NCBI RefSeq assembly: GCF_000372965.1
Contig: NZ_KB890024.1
Span: 1,118,839-1,182,838 of the forward strand
Length of the DNA stretch: 64,000 bases
DNA from: Hoeflea sp. 108
Lineage (GTDB): Bacteria; Pseudomonadota; Alphaproteobacteria; Rhizobiales; Rhizobiaceae
Direction of reading: 5' to 3'
Shown here: positions 15,453 to 24,124 of the stretch, one piece after another
Numbering within the stretch: the first letter of the stretch is position 1
Layout: every line of letters starts with the position of its first letter
The notes under the pieces: generated by a model
Told to the model about the DNA's origin: nothing
The model's database searches: none
Seen by the model: only the letters and a program-made list of their open reading frames with translations
Made by a program: the position numbers and the translations under genes

Positions 15453-16328
15453 CTAGCCTGCGGCGCCACGCCAGAGCGCCTTGAAGGAAGAGAGCATCGA
15501 CGGGCGCTCCCGCACCAGCCGGATACCGAGATTATCTGGTGGAAGACCTGCCGCGCAGCCGCCGCTCTTGCCATCGCGAATGAAGAACGACATGTAGCCG
15601 CGATGTTTGCCCCCGACGACGCGCACGCCGCAATTGTCGGTGCTGGTGTCGATGCGCCCATTGTTGCCGAGGGCGACCCTGCGGTAGCACGTCGTCGTCC
15701 ATTCCCAGACATTGCCGCCGACGTCACGGAGACCGTTGGAGTTGACGCCGAAATGCCCTTGCGGCTTGGGTTCGGGGTCGCGCCCTTTCGCCGCTTCGGA
15801 CTCGCTTCGATAGCGCGCCAGCCAGCGTGCGATGGTGTCGCCGCCGGCCAGATCCGGTCCCCGGTCGCTGAAGCGTTCGGCCGCGGCGAAAGCCCATTCC
15901 TCATCGGTTGGCAGGCGCCATGTCGCGCCGGTCTTATCGGACAGCCATTGCGCATAGGCGTTCGCGTCGCGGAAGCTGACGCCGGTGGCTGGCAGGTCGC
16001 CAGCTCGTTCGACGGCGCCATCGGCTGCCTCGCAAGCACCATCGGCAACACATCGAGCATAGTCGGCGGCGCTCACCTGATAGGTCATGATGTCGAACGA
16101 GCGGCGGAAGCGGACCCGCTTCTCAGGCGCATCGACGGGCAGGTCGGCGTTCTGGAATTCGCCCGGCAGCCTGTAGGTCAACTGCCCCGGGGCAACGACT
16201 ACCGTCTGGGGAGAGGCCATGTCAGGCAAGGCCGACGGCCGGGCAGGCACGTGCAGAGGCAAATAGACCGACAGTGCAAGTGCTGGAAGGATCGCGGCCG
16301 AAGCCAGAAGCAGATTTCGTGGTTTCAT
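15453..16328 (-). CDS. nirV: NirV, formylglycine-generating-enzyme-like protein
   Basis: A 291-residue protein with an N-terminal signal or anchor (LLLASAAILPALALSVYL) and a SUMF1/FGE-sulfatase fold: WRLPTDEEWAFAAAER, GLRDVGGNVWEWTT and a closing NLGIRLVRE. NirV is the regular partner of nirK in rhizobia and related denitrifiers; its precise job in nitrite reductase maturation is not established. It lies 89 bases downstream of nirK on the same strand, but a strong terminator stands between them. Confidence 0.9.
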   Translation of the reverse strand: MKPRNLLLASAAILPALALSVYLPLHVPARPSALPDMASPQTVVVAPGQLTYRLPGEFQNADLPVDAPEKRVRFRRSFDIMTYQVSAADYARCVADGACEAADGAVERAGDLPATGVSFRDANAYAQWLSDKTGATWRLPTDEEWAFAAAERFSDRGPDLAGGDTIARWLARYRSESEAAKGRDPEPKPQGHFGVNSNGLRDVGGNVWEWTTTCYRRVALGNNGRIDTSTDNCGVRVVGGKHRGYMSFFIRDGKSGGCAAGLPPDNLGIRLVRERPSMLSSFKALWRGAAG

Positions 16329-16352
16329 TGTTGGGCTCCTGTTAGCCCCTTG

Positions 16353-16390
16353 AAAAAAAACGGCCCGCAGGCGTGCGCGCCGGCGGGCCG
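16353..16390 (-). terminator. Intrinsic terminator between nirK and nirV
   Basis: On the minus strand CGGCCCGC pairs with GCGGGCCG across a 14-base loop and is followed by eight Ts. It directly follows nirK and should limit expression of nirV relative to nirK. Confidence 0.85.
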
Positions 16391-16417
16391 AATTGGACAG
16401 TGAAGGTTTACCGCCGG

Positions 16418-17536
16418 TCAGTTGGTCGGGATCGGGCCGGGTGCTGCAACCTGTTTCATCAGGTCGTCATCCCATTCGCCGTCGACGACCACATGAGCCG
16501 TTGCGCCGAGTTCGGCAGCCTCGATCAGGTTGTGGTTGACGTAGGCGTAGACCCCTGGCTGCAGGAAGGTGTAGAGCGCCGCACCCGCAGATCCGCCGCG
16601 AATGAACCAGGTTTCGAGGTTCTTGGCCGGCGCGTTGGCGAACTTGCCTTCTTCCCACACATGGTCGCCGTGGCCGCCGATCAGATGAGGACGGCTGTCC
16701 CGGTTGGCCTGGGCGTGGATGAACAGCACTGTCTCGCCAACCTTTGCCTTGAGGGCGTGGTCGCCGGTCAGCGAACCGACCTTGCCGTTGAAGACGACGT
16801 GGGTCGGGATCAGGCCCCGCATCACTTTCAGCGTCTCGTCATAGCTGTCGCCGAGGCTGTCGTATTTCTTGTATTTGCCGTTCTCGTCGCGCGGGACGTA
16901 GAGGTCGTGCTCGCCGATGTAGAAGATGCGGTCATACTTAAGCGCCTTGCCATTCTCGTCCTTCAGTCCGTCGCGCGGCAGGACCATGACCGCGCCGCTC
17001 ATACCGGAGACGACGTGCCAGGGAATCATGCCGGTCGGCGCGCAGTGGTAGACGAAGGTGCCGGTGCGGGTCGCTTTCCAGCGCAGAACCGCTTGCTCTC
17101 CCGGGTTGACGTGGGTGAGGGCACCACCGCCCAGCGCGCCGGTGGCTGCATGGAAATCGATGTTATGCGGCATCTCGTTTGTTTCGGGATTGACCAGCGT
17201 GAGTTCGACATAATCGCCCTCATGCACGATCATGAGCGGCCCGGGCATGGAACCTTCATAGGTCATTGCCCTCAGCGTGGTGCCTTCGCCGTCGATGACC
17301 ATGGGCTGCTCCTTGATGGTCATGCGGTATTCGATGACCTTGGGTCCGCCCTTGGCGACCTGGTCATGAGCATGGGCAAACGGCGGGGCGACGAGGTCGA
17401 CCTTGATCCTCGGCAAGCCGGCGACATCGGCCACCTTGGCCTGCGCCAGAGCCGGGGTCGCCAGGACCGAACCGAGAAGCGCGGCCGCTGCCGCACCTGT
17501 GGCCGTACCCAAGAGTGCTTCGCGTCGCGTCAACAT
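16418..17536 (-). CDS. nirK: Copper-containing nitrite reductase NirK
   Basis: A 372-residue periplasmic enzyme reducing nitrite to NO. The N terminus has a twin-arginine-type signal (LTRREALLG) with an AQA cleavage site near residue 32. The type 1 copper ligands are H124, C165, H174 and M179 (VYHCAPTGM and IPWHVVSGM). Type 2 ligands include H129 and H164 plus a later His in the ...IGGHGDHVW segment. The catalytic Asp is D127 in MPHNIDFHA. All key residues are present and length is normal. Two TTG-N8-CAA boxes lie upstream. Electrons probably come from the nearby pseudoazurin. Confidence 0.97.
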   Translation of the reverse strand: MLTRREALLGTATGAAAAALLGSVLATPALAQAKVADVAGLPRIKVDLVAPPFAHAHDQVAKGGPKVIEYRMTIKEQPMVIDGEGTTLRAMTYEGSMPGPLMIVHEGDYVELTLVNPETNEMPHNIDFHAATGALGGGALTHVNPGEQAVLRWKATRTGTFVYHCAPTGMIPWHVVSGMSGAVMVLPRDGLKDENGKALKYDRIFYIGEHDLYVPRDENGKYKKYDSLGDSYDETLKVMRGLIPTHVVFNGKVGSLTGDHALKAKVGETVLFIHAQANRDSRPHLIGGHGDHVWEEGKFANAPAKNLETWFIRGGSAGAALYTFLQPGVYAYVNHNLIEAAELGATAHVVVDGEWDDDLMKQVAAPGPIPTN

Positions 17537-17609
17537 ATCTAGATCTCCTTCTGCGTGATGTTGCCTGTTGTTACGGTCAGGAGATTAGGCGCTTGTCGGC
17601 AATCCTTCT

Positions 17610-17644
17610 TTGTTGCAGCGCAAACAGATGTTGCAGTGCGACAA
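17610..17644 (-). promoter_or_regulatory. Two tandem NnrR/Fnr-type boxes upstream of nirK
   Basis: TTGTTGCAGCGCAA (17610-17623) and TTGCAGTGCGACAA (17631-17644) both fit TTG-N8-CAA and are spaced 21 bases centre to centre, two helical turns. A site centred 41.5 bases before transcription from the proximal box gives a leader of about 39 bases. Confidence 0.6.
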
Positions 17645-17731
17645 TTTAGCAAGTGTTTGACTGCAACTTGCCGCAGATGACAGCGACGGTCTCAGTCTTC
17701 GGAGATCCGGAACCAGGGCGTGGAGGGTCAG

Positions 17732-18169
17732 TCAGTTCCGGCCGGCGGTGGCCTTGACTGAGGCAAGCAGCGTCAGTTCGAAGGCAACGTGGCGACGGAC
17801 GCCGAGGAAATAGGCACGCAACATGTAGCCGATCGCCTCGTGGGAACCGACGGCGCGGCCGCGAGCAAGATTGATGAGGGCGCGTGCGATAGCCGTTGCG
17901 GTCGAGCGGTCTTGCGCATGCTCCTCGCGCAGCCTCGTAACAATGGCCGTTTCGTCCGGGGTGACGAGGAGGGGAAACAGATACTGCTCTTCGCGCCGGG
18001 TCACGACTGAAACGCTCTCTACGAGATCGACCGCCAGCCGCCGGCAAAGACGGCGGTCGGGATTGGGCAGGGTGTCGGCGACTTCCTCGAGTTCGTCGCA
18101 GATGCGAAGCGTCCGGCCGTACAGCAGCTCAAGGGAGGCTAAGCGGTTGGATGCTGTCGGGCGGTTCAT
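17732..18169 (-). CDS. Hemerythrin-like protein of the denitrification cluster
   Basis: A 145-residue helical protein. The pattern of His and Glu in the second half (REEQYLFPLL, LREEHAQDRS, GSHEAIGYMLRAYF and RRHVAFELTLL) suggests a hemerythrin-type four-helix bundle. Proteins of this kind near nor genes are suspected NO or oxygen sensors or iron-repair proteins; no direct evidence applies here. The ATG at 18169 is preferred because it starts just 20 bases after the small upstream gene ends. It follows that 51-residue peptide gene and precedes nirK on the same strand. Confidence 0.6.
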   Translation of the reverse strand: MNRPTASNRLASLELLYGRTLRICDELEEVADTLPNPDRRLCRRLAVDLVESVSVVTRREEQYLFPLLVTPDETAIVTRLREEHAQDRSTATAIARALINLARGRAVGSHEAIGYMLRAYFLGVRRHVAFELTLLASVKATAGRN

Positions 18170-18188
18170 CGGGGCTGTCTGGAGCAGG

Positions 18189-18344
18189 CTACTGATTGAG
18201 GAATAGGATCGCGGCAATCGCGACCGATGCGAGAACGGCGGAAGCTGCACCCGTGCGCTGCAGGACGCCCATACGATAGAGCAGCAGCGCGAAACCGATG
18301 ATGATCGGTGTGGCGACGGAAAGTCCGAACTGTGCGCTGCTCAT
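18189..18344 (-). CDS. 51-residue single- or double-pass membrane peptide, NnrT-like
   Basis: A short gene opening MSSAQFGLSVATP and ending AAILFLNQ, with two hydrophobic stretches (about residues 9-23 and 34-49). Its place, divergent from norE and ahead of the hemerythrin-like gene, and its size recall the small nnrT product described next to nor and nnr genes in alphaproteobacteria, but I cannot confirm homology by eye. The NnrR box at 18405-18418 lies 61 bases before its start. Confidence 0.6.
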   Translation of the reverse strand: MSSAQFGLSVATPIIIGFALLLYRMGVLQRTGAASAVLASVAIAAILFLNQ

Positions 18345-18404
18345 CGCCGGCTCCACGGGATTGATGCTGATGAACCGATCTTGCAGCTTTTCGCCCCTGC
18401 CACC

Positions 18405-18418
18405 TTGCGCAAACGCAA
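18405..18418. promoter_or_regulatory. Perfect NnrR box between norE and the small membrane gene
   Basis: TTGCGCAAACGCAA matches the TTGCG-N4-CGCAA palindrome exactly and is the best of the eight boxes here. It lies between divergent genes. It is only about 34 bases before the norE ATG, so a -41.5 start would fall at the norE start codon. Either norE is nearly leaderless, its real start is the ATG six bases later, or the box mainly serves the leftward genes. Confidence 0.8.
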
Positions 18419-18451
18419 AGAAACGCTGCCGCCGCCCGCCTATGAAGCGGC

Positions 18452-19003
18452 ATGGATATGACAGTGGCCACCAAGGAAGAAGAGGCTCCTGACGCGGGCG
18501 ATTTCCTGCTTTGGATACTGGTTTGGAGCGAACTTGCCGCGTTCGGCATCCTGCTCGCGGCCTTCATGGTCGCCGGTATCTTCCAGGCGGAGGCGTTTGC
18601 CGCGGCACGATTGCATCTGAATACGCCGCTTGCTGCCCTGAATACCGCGGTGCTGCTCACCAGCGGCTGGCAGGCCGCCCGCGCTGCCCGTCCAGGTATG
18701 CCACGGGCGCGAAGGCAAAGGTCGCTGGTGCGCGCTGCCTTGCTGGGCCTCGGTTTCGTTGCAATCAAGCTGTTCGAATATAGCGGCGAGATCGCCCATG
18801 TCGGAGGTGAAGCCTATGGCGCCTTCTTCGAACTCTATTTCCTTCTGACCGGCTTCCACCTGCTGCATGTCCTCTTCGGCTCCGCGGTGCTGTTGCTCGT
18901 CAGATGGAAGATGGAGCAGTCGAACATAATCCTCATCACCACGCTCTGGCACGTCTTCGACCTGATCTGGATCGTCATGTTCCCAATCGTCTACCTGGCG
19001 TGA
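18452..19003 (+). CDS. norE: NorE, cytochrome c oxidase subunit III-like protein
   Basis: A 183-residue membrane protein of the haem-copper oxidase subunit III family, with five membrane segments and the family's FFELYFLLTGFHLLHV and LWHVFDLIWI motifs. NorE is not part of purified NO reductase but improves NO reduction and is usually linked with NorF. A second in-frame ATG six bases in is an equally good start. norF begins six bases after its stop. Confidence 0.92.
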   Translation: MDMTVATKEEEAPDAGDFLLWILVWSELAAFGILLAAFMVAGIFQAEAFAAARLHLNTPLAALNTAVLLTSGWQAARAARPGMPRARRQRSLVRAALLGLGFVAIKLFEYSGEIAHVGGEAYGAFFELYFLLTGFHLLHVLFGSAVLLLVRWKMEQSNIILITTLWHVFDLIWIVMFPIVYLA

Positions 19004-19008
19004 CCGGC

Positions 19009-19281
19009 ATGGGTAGCGGCACCGAAAAGCACCTGTTGCGGGTCTGGCTCGTGCTTCTTGGTCTGACGTCCGCGAGCGCGCTGGCAGTGGGTTTCGCCGG
19101 CAGCCTTGTCGGCCTTGGCTTCGTATTGTCACTGGCGATGCTCAAGGCCCGCCTCGTCGTCCTCGATTTCATGGGGCTTCGCCGCAGTAAGACTGTCGGT
19201 CGCGCCCTTGTCGGGTGGTGCGCGATCCTTGCCGTGCTTGCAGTGGCAAAGGTCGCAATCATCCAGCTCGCTGTCGGCTGA
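19009..19281 (+). CDS. norF: NorF, small membrane protein
   Basis: A 90-residue protein with three hydrophobic segments (about residues 12-27, 29-50 and 66-88). It follows norE with a five-base gap and precedes norC, the order expected of the norEFCBQD cluster. The internal FVLSLAMLKARLVVLDFMGL segment is the cytochrome oxidase subunit IV-like signature of NorF/CyoD-type proteins. Confidence 0.85.
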   Translation: MGSGTEKHLLRVWLVLLGLTSASALAVGFAGSLVGLGFVLSLAMLKARLVVLDFMGLRRSKTVGRALVGWCAILAVLAVAKVAIIQLAVG

Positions 19282-19291
19282 GCTGCTTTGT

Positions 19292-19305
19292 TTGCCAAAT
19301 CGCAA
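19292..19305 (+). promoter_or_regulatory. NnrR/Fnr-type box before norC
   Basis: TTGCCAAATCGCAA has a perfect CGCAA right half and TTG-N8-CAA spacing. It gives norCBQD its own NO-responsive promoter, with a leader of about 88 bases if centred at -41.5. Confidence 0.7.
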
Positions 19306-19427
19306 AGACCGTTCCCCCCGAATTCATAGAAGGTTCCGGCCCGGAACTGATCCGGAGAGCGGCGGCCTGCCCGTCGGGGATGAATCGTTCGGCATCTGCG
19401 GGAATCTGACTGGGAAAGGAACGCGTG

Positions 19428-19880
19428 ATGGCAGAACGCCTCACAAAAACGGGGGCTCGAAACGTCTTTTACGGCGGCTCGATCTTCTTCTTCGCAATCT
19501 TTGTGGGGCTTACCGCCCACAGCCACTTCTACATGCGCACCACCTCGACCGACGAGAAGACGCTGACGGACTCGGTAGCGCGCGGCAAGCATGTCTGGGA
19601 GCGCAATTCCTGCATCAACTGCCACACCATCCTGGGCGAGGGGGCCTATTTCGCGCCCGAGCTCGGCAATGTCTGGAAACGTTATGGCGGAGACACCGAT
19701 CCCGCCGGTGCCCGCGAAACGTTCAAGGCGTGGATGGCCGCGCAGCCCTCGGGGATCGAGGGCCGGCGGCAGATGCCGCAGTTCAACCTCACCGACCAGG
19801 AACTGAACGACCTCGCCGACTTCCTCGAGTGGACGAGCCGCATCAAGACCCAGAACTGGCCACCGAACCAGGCCGGCTGA
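19428..19880 (+). CDS. norC: NO reductase cytochrome c subunit NorC
   Basis: A 150-residue protein with one N-terminal membrane anchor (residues about 13-31) and a periplasmic cytochrome c domain. The haem site is C62-I-N-C65-H66, with M116 (RRQMPQ) the likely axial ligand. NorC passes electrons to NorB. AAAGGA precedes ATG; a GTG one codon upstream is less likely. norB follows after 16 bases. Confidence 0.96.
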   Translation: MAERLTKTGARNVFYGGSIFFFAIFVGLTAHSHFYMRTTSTDEKTLTDSVARGKHVWERNSCINCHTILGEGAYFAPELGNVWKRYGGDTDPAGARETFKAWMAAQPSGIEGRRQMPQFNLTDQELNDLADFLEWTSRIKTQNWPPNQAG

Positions 19881-19896
19881 GCGCGAGGAGAGAGAC

Positions 19897-21243
19897 ATGA
19901 AGTACCAAACGCAAAAGATCGCAATGACCTATTTCTACGGCGCGCTAGTCCTGTTCCTGGCACAGGTCGCCTTCGGCGTGCTCGCGGGCACGATCTACGT
20001 GCTGCCCAACACCCTGTCCGAGCTTCTGCCTTTCAACATCATCCGCATGATCCACACCAACGCGCTGGTGGTCTGGCTCTTGATGGGCTTCATGGGCGCA
20101 ACCTACTACCTGCTGCCCGAAGAGACCGAGACCGAACTCTACAGCCCGAAGCTGGCGATCCTCCAGTTCTGGATGTTCTTCATAGCGGCCGGCATCGCCG
20201 TGGTCGGTTACCTGTTTCGCATTCACGAGGGCCGCGAATTCCTCGAACAGCCCTTCATCATCAAGGTGGGCATCGTCGTTGTCGTGCTGATGTTCCTGTT
20301 CAACATCACCATGACGGCGCTGAAGGGGCGCAAGACCGCCGTCACCAACATCCTTCTGTTCGGGCTTTGGGCGTTGGCGATCTTCTTCCTGTTCTCGTTC
20401 TACAACCCGTCAAACCTCGCGCTCGACAAGATGTACTGGTGGTACGTCATCCATCTCTGGGTCGAGGGTGTGTGGGAGCTGATCATGGCGTCGGTGCTCG
20501 CCTTCCTGATGATCAAGCTCAACGGCGTCGACCGCGAGGTGGTGGAGAAGTGGCTCTACGTTATCGTCGGCCTCGCCTTGTTCTCGGGTATCCTCGGCAC
20601 CGGCCATCACTATTATTGGATTGGCGCGCCTGGCTACTGGCAATGGATCGGCTCGCTGTTTTCAACACTCGAAGTGGCGCCGTTCTTCTCGATGGTGCTG
20701 TTTACTTTCCACATGACCTGGAAGGCCGGCCGCAACCATCCCAACAAGGCAGCACTGCTGTGGTCGATCGGCTGCTCCGTCATGGCGTTTTTTGGCGCCG
20801 GCGTCTGGGGCTTTCTGCATACGCTGTCGTCGGTGAACTACTACACCCATGGCACGCAGGTGACGGCGGCGCACGGACACCTCGCATTTTTCGGCGCCTA
20901 TGTGATGCTCAATCTGGCGATGATGGCCTATGCCATCCCCGAGATTAAGGGGCGAGCGCCTTACAACCAGTGGCTCTCGATCTTGAGCTTCTGGATGATG
21001 GTGACGGCGATGTCGGTGATGACCTTCGCGCTCACCTTCGCAGGCGTTGTCCAGGTGCACCTCCAGCGCGTGCTGGGCGAGAGCTACATGGACGTGCAGG
21101 ACCAGCTAGCCCTGTTCTACTGGGTACGCCTCGGTTCCGGTGTCGTGGTCGTCATTTCGGCACTGATGTTCATGTGGGCGGTTCTCGTTCCCGGCCACGA
21201 ACACCGCTCAAAGTCGGCCCGCATTCTCCAGCCCGCCGAATGA
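19897..21243 (+). CDS. norB: NO reductase catalytic subunit NorB
   Basis: A 448-residue haem-copper oxidase-family protein with twelve membrane segments, reducing two NO to N2O. The conserved His ligands are visible: MIHTNAL for the low-spin haem, VIHLWVEGVWE (with the catalytic Glu), TGHHYYWIG for iron site B, and VTAAHGHLAFFG for haem b3 and b. GAGGAGAGAG precedes the start codon. It is of the short, cytochrome-c-dependent type (cNOR), as the adjacent norC requires. Confidence 0.97.
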   Translation: MKYQTQKIAMTYFYGALVLFLAQVAFGVLAGTIYVLPNTLSELLPFNIIRMIHTNALVVWLLMGFMGATYYLLPEETETELYSPKLAILQFWMFFIAAGIAVVGYLFRIHEGREFLEQPFIIKVGIVVVVLMFLFNITMTALKGRKTAVTNILLFGLWALAIFFLFSFYNPSNLALDKMYWWYVIHLWVEGVWELIMASVLAFLMIKLNGVDREVVEKWLYVIVGLALFSGILGTGHHYYWIGAPGYWQWIGSLFSTLEVAPFFSMVLFTFHMTWKAGRNHPNKAALLWSIGCSVMAFFGAGVWGFLHTLSSVNYYTHGTQVTAAHGHLAFFGAYVMLNLAMMAYAIPEIKGRAPYNQWLSILSFWMMVTAMSVMTFALTFAGVVQVHLQRVLGESYMDVQDQLALFYWVRLGSGVVVVISALMFMWAVLVPGHEHRSKSARILQPAE

Positions 21244-21315
21244 CCCTGTTTTCCGGCCCCGGCTCGTCCGGGGTCGGCTCCGCACCTGAAGCCGTTTCCC
21301 CACGGAGTTCCCCCG

Positions 21316-22143
21316 ATGACCATCGCCCCTATGACGACTAGATTGCCGAACGTCCGTCCCGTTGCCGACAGCCCGGCCCATTACAATCCCTCCGGCAACG
21401 AGTGCGCCCTGTTCGAGCTCGCCTGGGCGCGGCGACTGCCGCTGCTGCTCAAAGGCCCGACCGGATGTGGCAAGACCCGCTTCGTCAGCCACATGGCGGC
21501 AAAGCTCGGCCTGCCGCTCTCTACCGTCTCATGCCATGACGATCTCGCCGCCGCTGACCTTACCGGACGCTATCTCCTGACGGGCGGCGACACCGTGTGG
21601 GTCGATGGGCCGCTGACACGCGCAGTGCGTGCAGGTGGCATCTGCTACCTCGATGAGATCGTCGAGGCGCGAAAGGACGTTGCAGTGGTGGTGCACCCGC
21701 TGACCGACGATCGTCGCATCTTGCCGCTCGAGCGCACCGGCGAACAGCTGGCGGCGCCGGCAAGCTTCATGCTCGTCGTTTCCTACAATCCCGGCTACCA
21801 GAACCTATTGAAAAGCCTGAAGCCAAGCACCCGCCAGCGTTTTGTCGCCATCGAATTCGACTTCCTGCCCAGGGCGAAAGAAATCGCCGTGGTGTCGACG
21901 GAAAGCGGACTGGCCGAAGACCAGGTCGCTCCGCTGGTCGAACTCGCCCGGCGCATCCGTGCGCTCAAGGGGCACGATCTGGAGGAGGGCGCGTCCACCC
22001 GCTTGCTCGTCTATTGCGCCACCCTGATCGACGCCGGGCTGCCCGCCAGGGAAGCCGTGCTCGCAGCCTTGATCGAACCGCTGACCGACGAGCCCGACGT
22101 CAAGGCGGCGTTGGTCGAGCTTGCCGATTCCCTGATCCGTTGA
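21316..22143 (+). CDS. norQ: NorQ, MoxR-type AAA+ ATPase
   Basis: A 275-residue AAA+ protein. Walker A is GPTGCGKT at residues 47-54, Walker B is GGICYLDEIVEA, and the C-terminal part is the usual helical lid. With NorD it forms the chaperone needed to insert non-haem iron into NO reductase. It lies 72 bases after norB, in the same direction, and eight bases before norD. Length is normal. Confidence 0.95.
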   Translation: MTIAPMTTRLPNVRPVADSPAHYNPSGNECALFELAWARRLPLLLKGPTGCGKTRFVSHMAAKLGLPLSTVSCHDDLAAADLTGRYLLTGGDTVWVDGPLTRAVRAGGICYLDEIVEARKDVAVVVHPLTDDRRILPLERTGEQLAAPASFMLVVSYNPGYQNLLKSLKPSTRQRFVAIEFDFLPRAKEIAVVSTESGLAEDQVAPLVELARRIRALKGHDLEEGASTRLLVYCATLIDAGLPAREAVLAALIEPLTDEPDVKAALVELADSLIR

Positions 22144-22151
22144 GACCGGCC

Positions 22152-24050
22152 ATGCTTGATCTTCTCGAGCTGGAAGAGACAGTCGGCCGCGCCTGGCATC
22201 GCCTGATCGGCCATGTCCAGACTTGGCCGCGTTGTCCTGAGCATGCGGTGCATCTGGCCGCCATTCAGCCGATGCTGGCCGTCTGTTTTCGGGGCTTTGG
22301 CGGCGAAGGGGCCATCCAGATCGCAACTCTACGCGGCAAGACATCGGGCCATCGCCTCGGCTGGCGCCAGCGCATGGGGCTTGGCGAAGAGAAGCTCGCC
22401 CAGCCGGCTCGTGACGGATGGTCGCTGATGTTGCCTGCGGTGATCGACCTGTTTCCAGATCGTCAGCTCAACCGCGATCTTTATGTCTGGCTTTCCGCCT
22501 ACATGGCGCTCATGCCGCTCGATCCGGTCCTGGATGTGGACCCGCTGCTGCGCGACCTTGCGGTCTTGCGACGGGCCGAGGCGACGGTTGCAAGCGTGAT
22601 GCAAGTCTTTCCGGGGTTGGGCCGCCGCTATCGACGACTGGCCGAGGCGACGCTCGCCGCGCGTCATCGCGGCCCATTGCCATCGGTCGAGGCGCATGTC
22701 GAGCGGAGGGTAACCAGCTTGCTCCGGCGGCACGCAGGCTTGCCCGACGACACCCTGGCGGCGATCTTTCCGCCCCGCGCTCCGGCGGGGTACCTGCCGA
22801 TGCTGCCCACACCCTTGTGGCCAGACGCGCTGTTGCGGCCCGAGACCGCCTCCCGCCGCGACGAGGACGAACCGGCTACTGGAGGCCGAGATGCCGGCGG
22901 CGCCGAGATCGAGCGCCAGGTTGCGGTGCGCGAGAATCAGGAGGATCGCAAGGACGACCGCAGTCCGTTCATCCTCAACCGCTTCGAGAAGATCCTGGCG
23001 ATGGCCGAGATGGTCAATGTCGATCGTCCCTCTGATGACAGTGACGATGATGCCAAGGCGGCCGAGGACCTCGACAATATGACGCTCGGCGAGCGCAAGG
23101 GACGCCCGGCATCACGATTCCGCTTCGACCTCGACCTGCCGCCGGAAGCGCTTGATCGGACGCCGCTAACGGCGGAACTGACCTATCCCGAATGGGATTT
23201 CCGGACCGGCACCTATCTGACCGGCCATTGTCGGGTGCTGGCCGCGCCTGCAGCGGAAACTGGAACGGTCGAGGAACCTGACCTCGAGATTCGGCGCATC
23301 ATCCGCAAGGTACGCCGTCAGTTCGAGGTGCTGCGACCGCGACGTGAGATGCTGCGCGCTCAATTCGATGGCGCCGACCTTGATCTCGATGCTGTCGTAC
23401 GCAGTCGTTGCGATCTGGCCGCCGGTGGCCAGGGCAGCGACTGCATCCACTTGATGAGTCGGCCGCAGGCGCATGATCTCGCCGTCACAATCCTGGTCGA
23501 CGTGTCGCTCTCGACGGATGCCTGGTTCGACGATCGTCAGGTCCTCGACGTCGAGAAAGAGGCACTCCTGATCCTGGCCAATGGGCTCGCTGTCTGCGGC
23601 GACAACCATTCTATCCTTACCTTCACGTCGCGACGGCGTGACTGGGTCCGCGTGGAGACAGTCAAGGCCTTCGACGAACCTATGGGTGCTGCGGTCGAAG
23701 CTCGCATCGCCGCGCTGAAGCCGGGCTACTACACTCGGATCGGGGCCGCCGTCCGACATGCCAGCGCCGAGCTGGCCCGGCAGCCGAACCGCAAGAAGCT
23801 GCTTCTGGTGCTGACCGACGGCAAGCCCAACGATCTCGACCACTATGAGGGTCGCTTTGCACTGGAAGACAGCCGCCGCGCGGTGATGGAGGCAAGGCAG
23901 AGCGGCCTCAAGGTCTTTGGCGTGACGGTCGACCGGGAAGCGAAATCCTACATACCGACGTTGTTCGGCCACAATGGATTTGCGGTGGTCGGCAACATCG
24001 CGAAGCTGCCTGCGGCTCTTCCTTCTATCTACCGCAGCCTTGCAGGATAG
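22152..24050 (+). CDS. norD: NorD, von Willebrand factor A-domain activator of NO reductase
   Basis: A 632-residue protein. The first two thirds are helical with a charged acidic linker (around residues 295-340). The C-terminal third is a VWA domain with the MIDAS motif DVSLS in LVDVSLSTDAW and a later LLLVLTDGKPND. It works with NorQ in cNOR activation. The ATG at 22152 is preferred; the frame extends upstream into norQ without support. A strong terminator follows, ending the nor operon. Confidence 0.95.
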   Translation: MLDLLELEETVGRAWHRLIGHVQTWPRCPEHAVHLAAIQPMLAVCFRGFGGEGAIQIATLRGKTSGHRLGWRQRMGLGEEKLAQPARDGWSLMLPAVIDLFPDRQLNRDLYVWLSAYMALMPLDPVLDVDPLLRDLAVLRRAEATVASVMQVFPGLGRRYRRLAEATLAARHRGPLPSVEAHVERRVTSLLRRHAGLPDDTLAAIFPPRAPAGYLPMLPTPLWPDALLRPETASRRDEDEPATGGRDAGGAEIERQVAVRENQEDRKDDRSPFILNRFEKILAMAEMVNVDRPSDDSDDDAKAAEDLDNMTLGERKGRPASRFRFDLDLPPEALDRTPLTAELTYPEWDFRTGTYLTGHCRVLAAPAAETGTVEEPDLEIRRIIRKVRRQFEVLRPRREMLRAQFDGADLDLDAVVRSRCDLAAGGQGSDCIHLMSRPQAHDLAVTILVDVSLSTDAWFDDRQVLDVEKEALLILANGLAVCGDNHSILTFTSRRRDWVRVETVKAFDEPMGAAVEARIAALKPGYYTRIGAAVRHASAELARQPNRKKLLLVLTDGKPNDLDHYEGRFALEDSRRAVMEARQSGLKVFGVTVDREAKSYIPTLFGHNGFAVVGNIAKLPAALPSIYRSLAG

Positions 24051-24071
24051 GGGAACAAGGCTGCGGTGGCG

Positions 24072-24103
24072 AAAGGCCCGGCGCTCCCACGCCGGGCCTT
24101 TTT
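24072..24103 (+). terminator. Intrinsic terminator ending the nor operon
   Basis: AAAGGCCCGGCG and CGCCGGGCCTTT form a stem of about 12 pairs around a six-base loop, followed by Ts. It also lies just past the 3' end of hemN on the other strand and may serve both. Confidence 0.88.
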
Positions 24104-24124
24104 GCTTCCGAACATGCAGGACAG

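Noticed and set aside
16373..17542. 389-codon plus-strand frame covering nirK
   Set aside because: It is the complement of a complete nirK with all copper ligands; no family features of its own.
22014..22151. Upstream extension of norD into norQ
   Set aside because: Arg-rich out-of-frame sequence with no ribosome site; the ATG at 22152 gives the normal NorD start.
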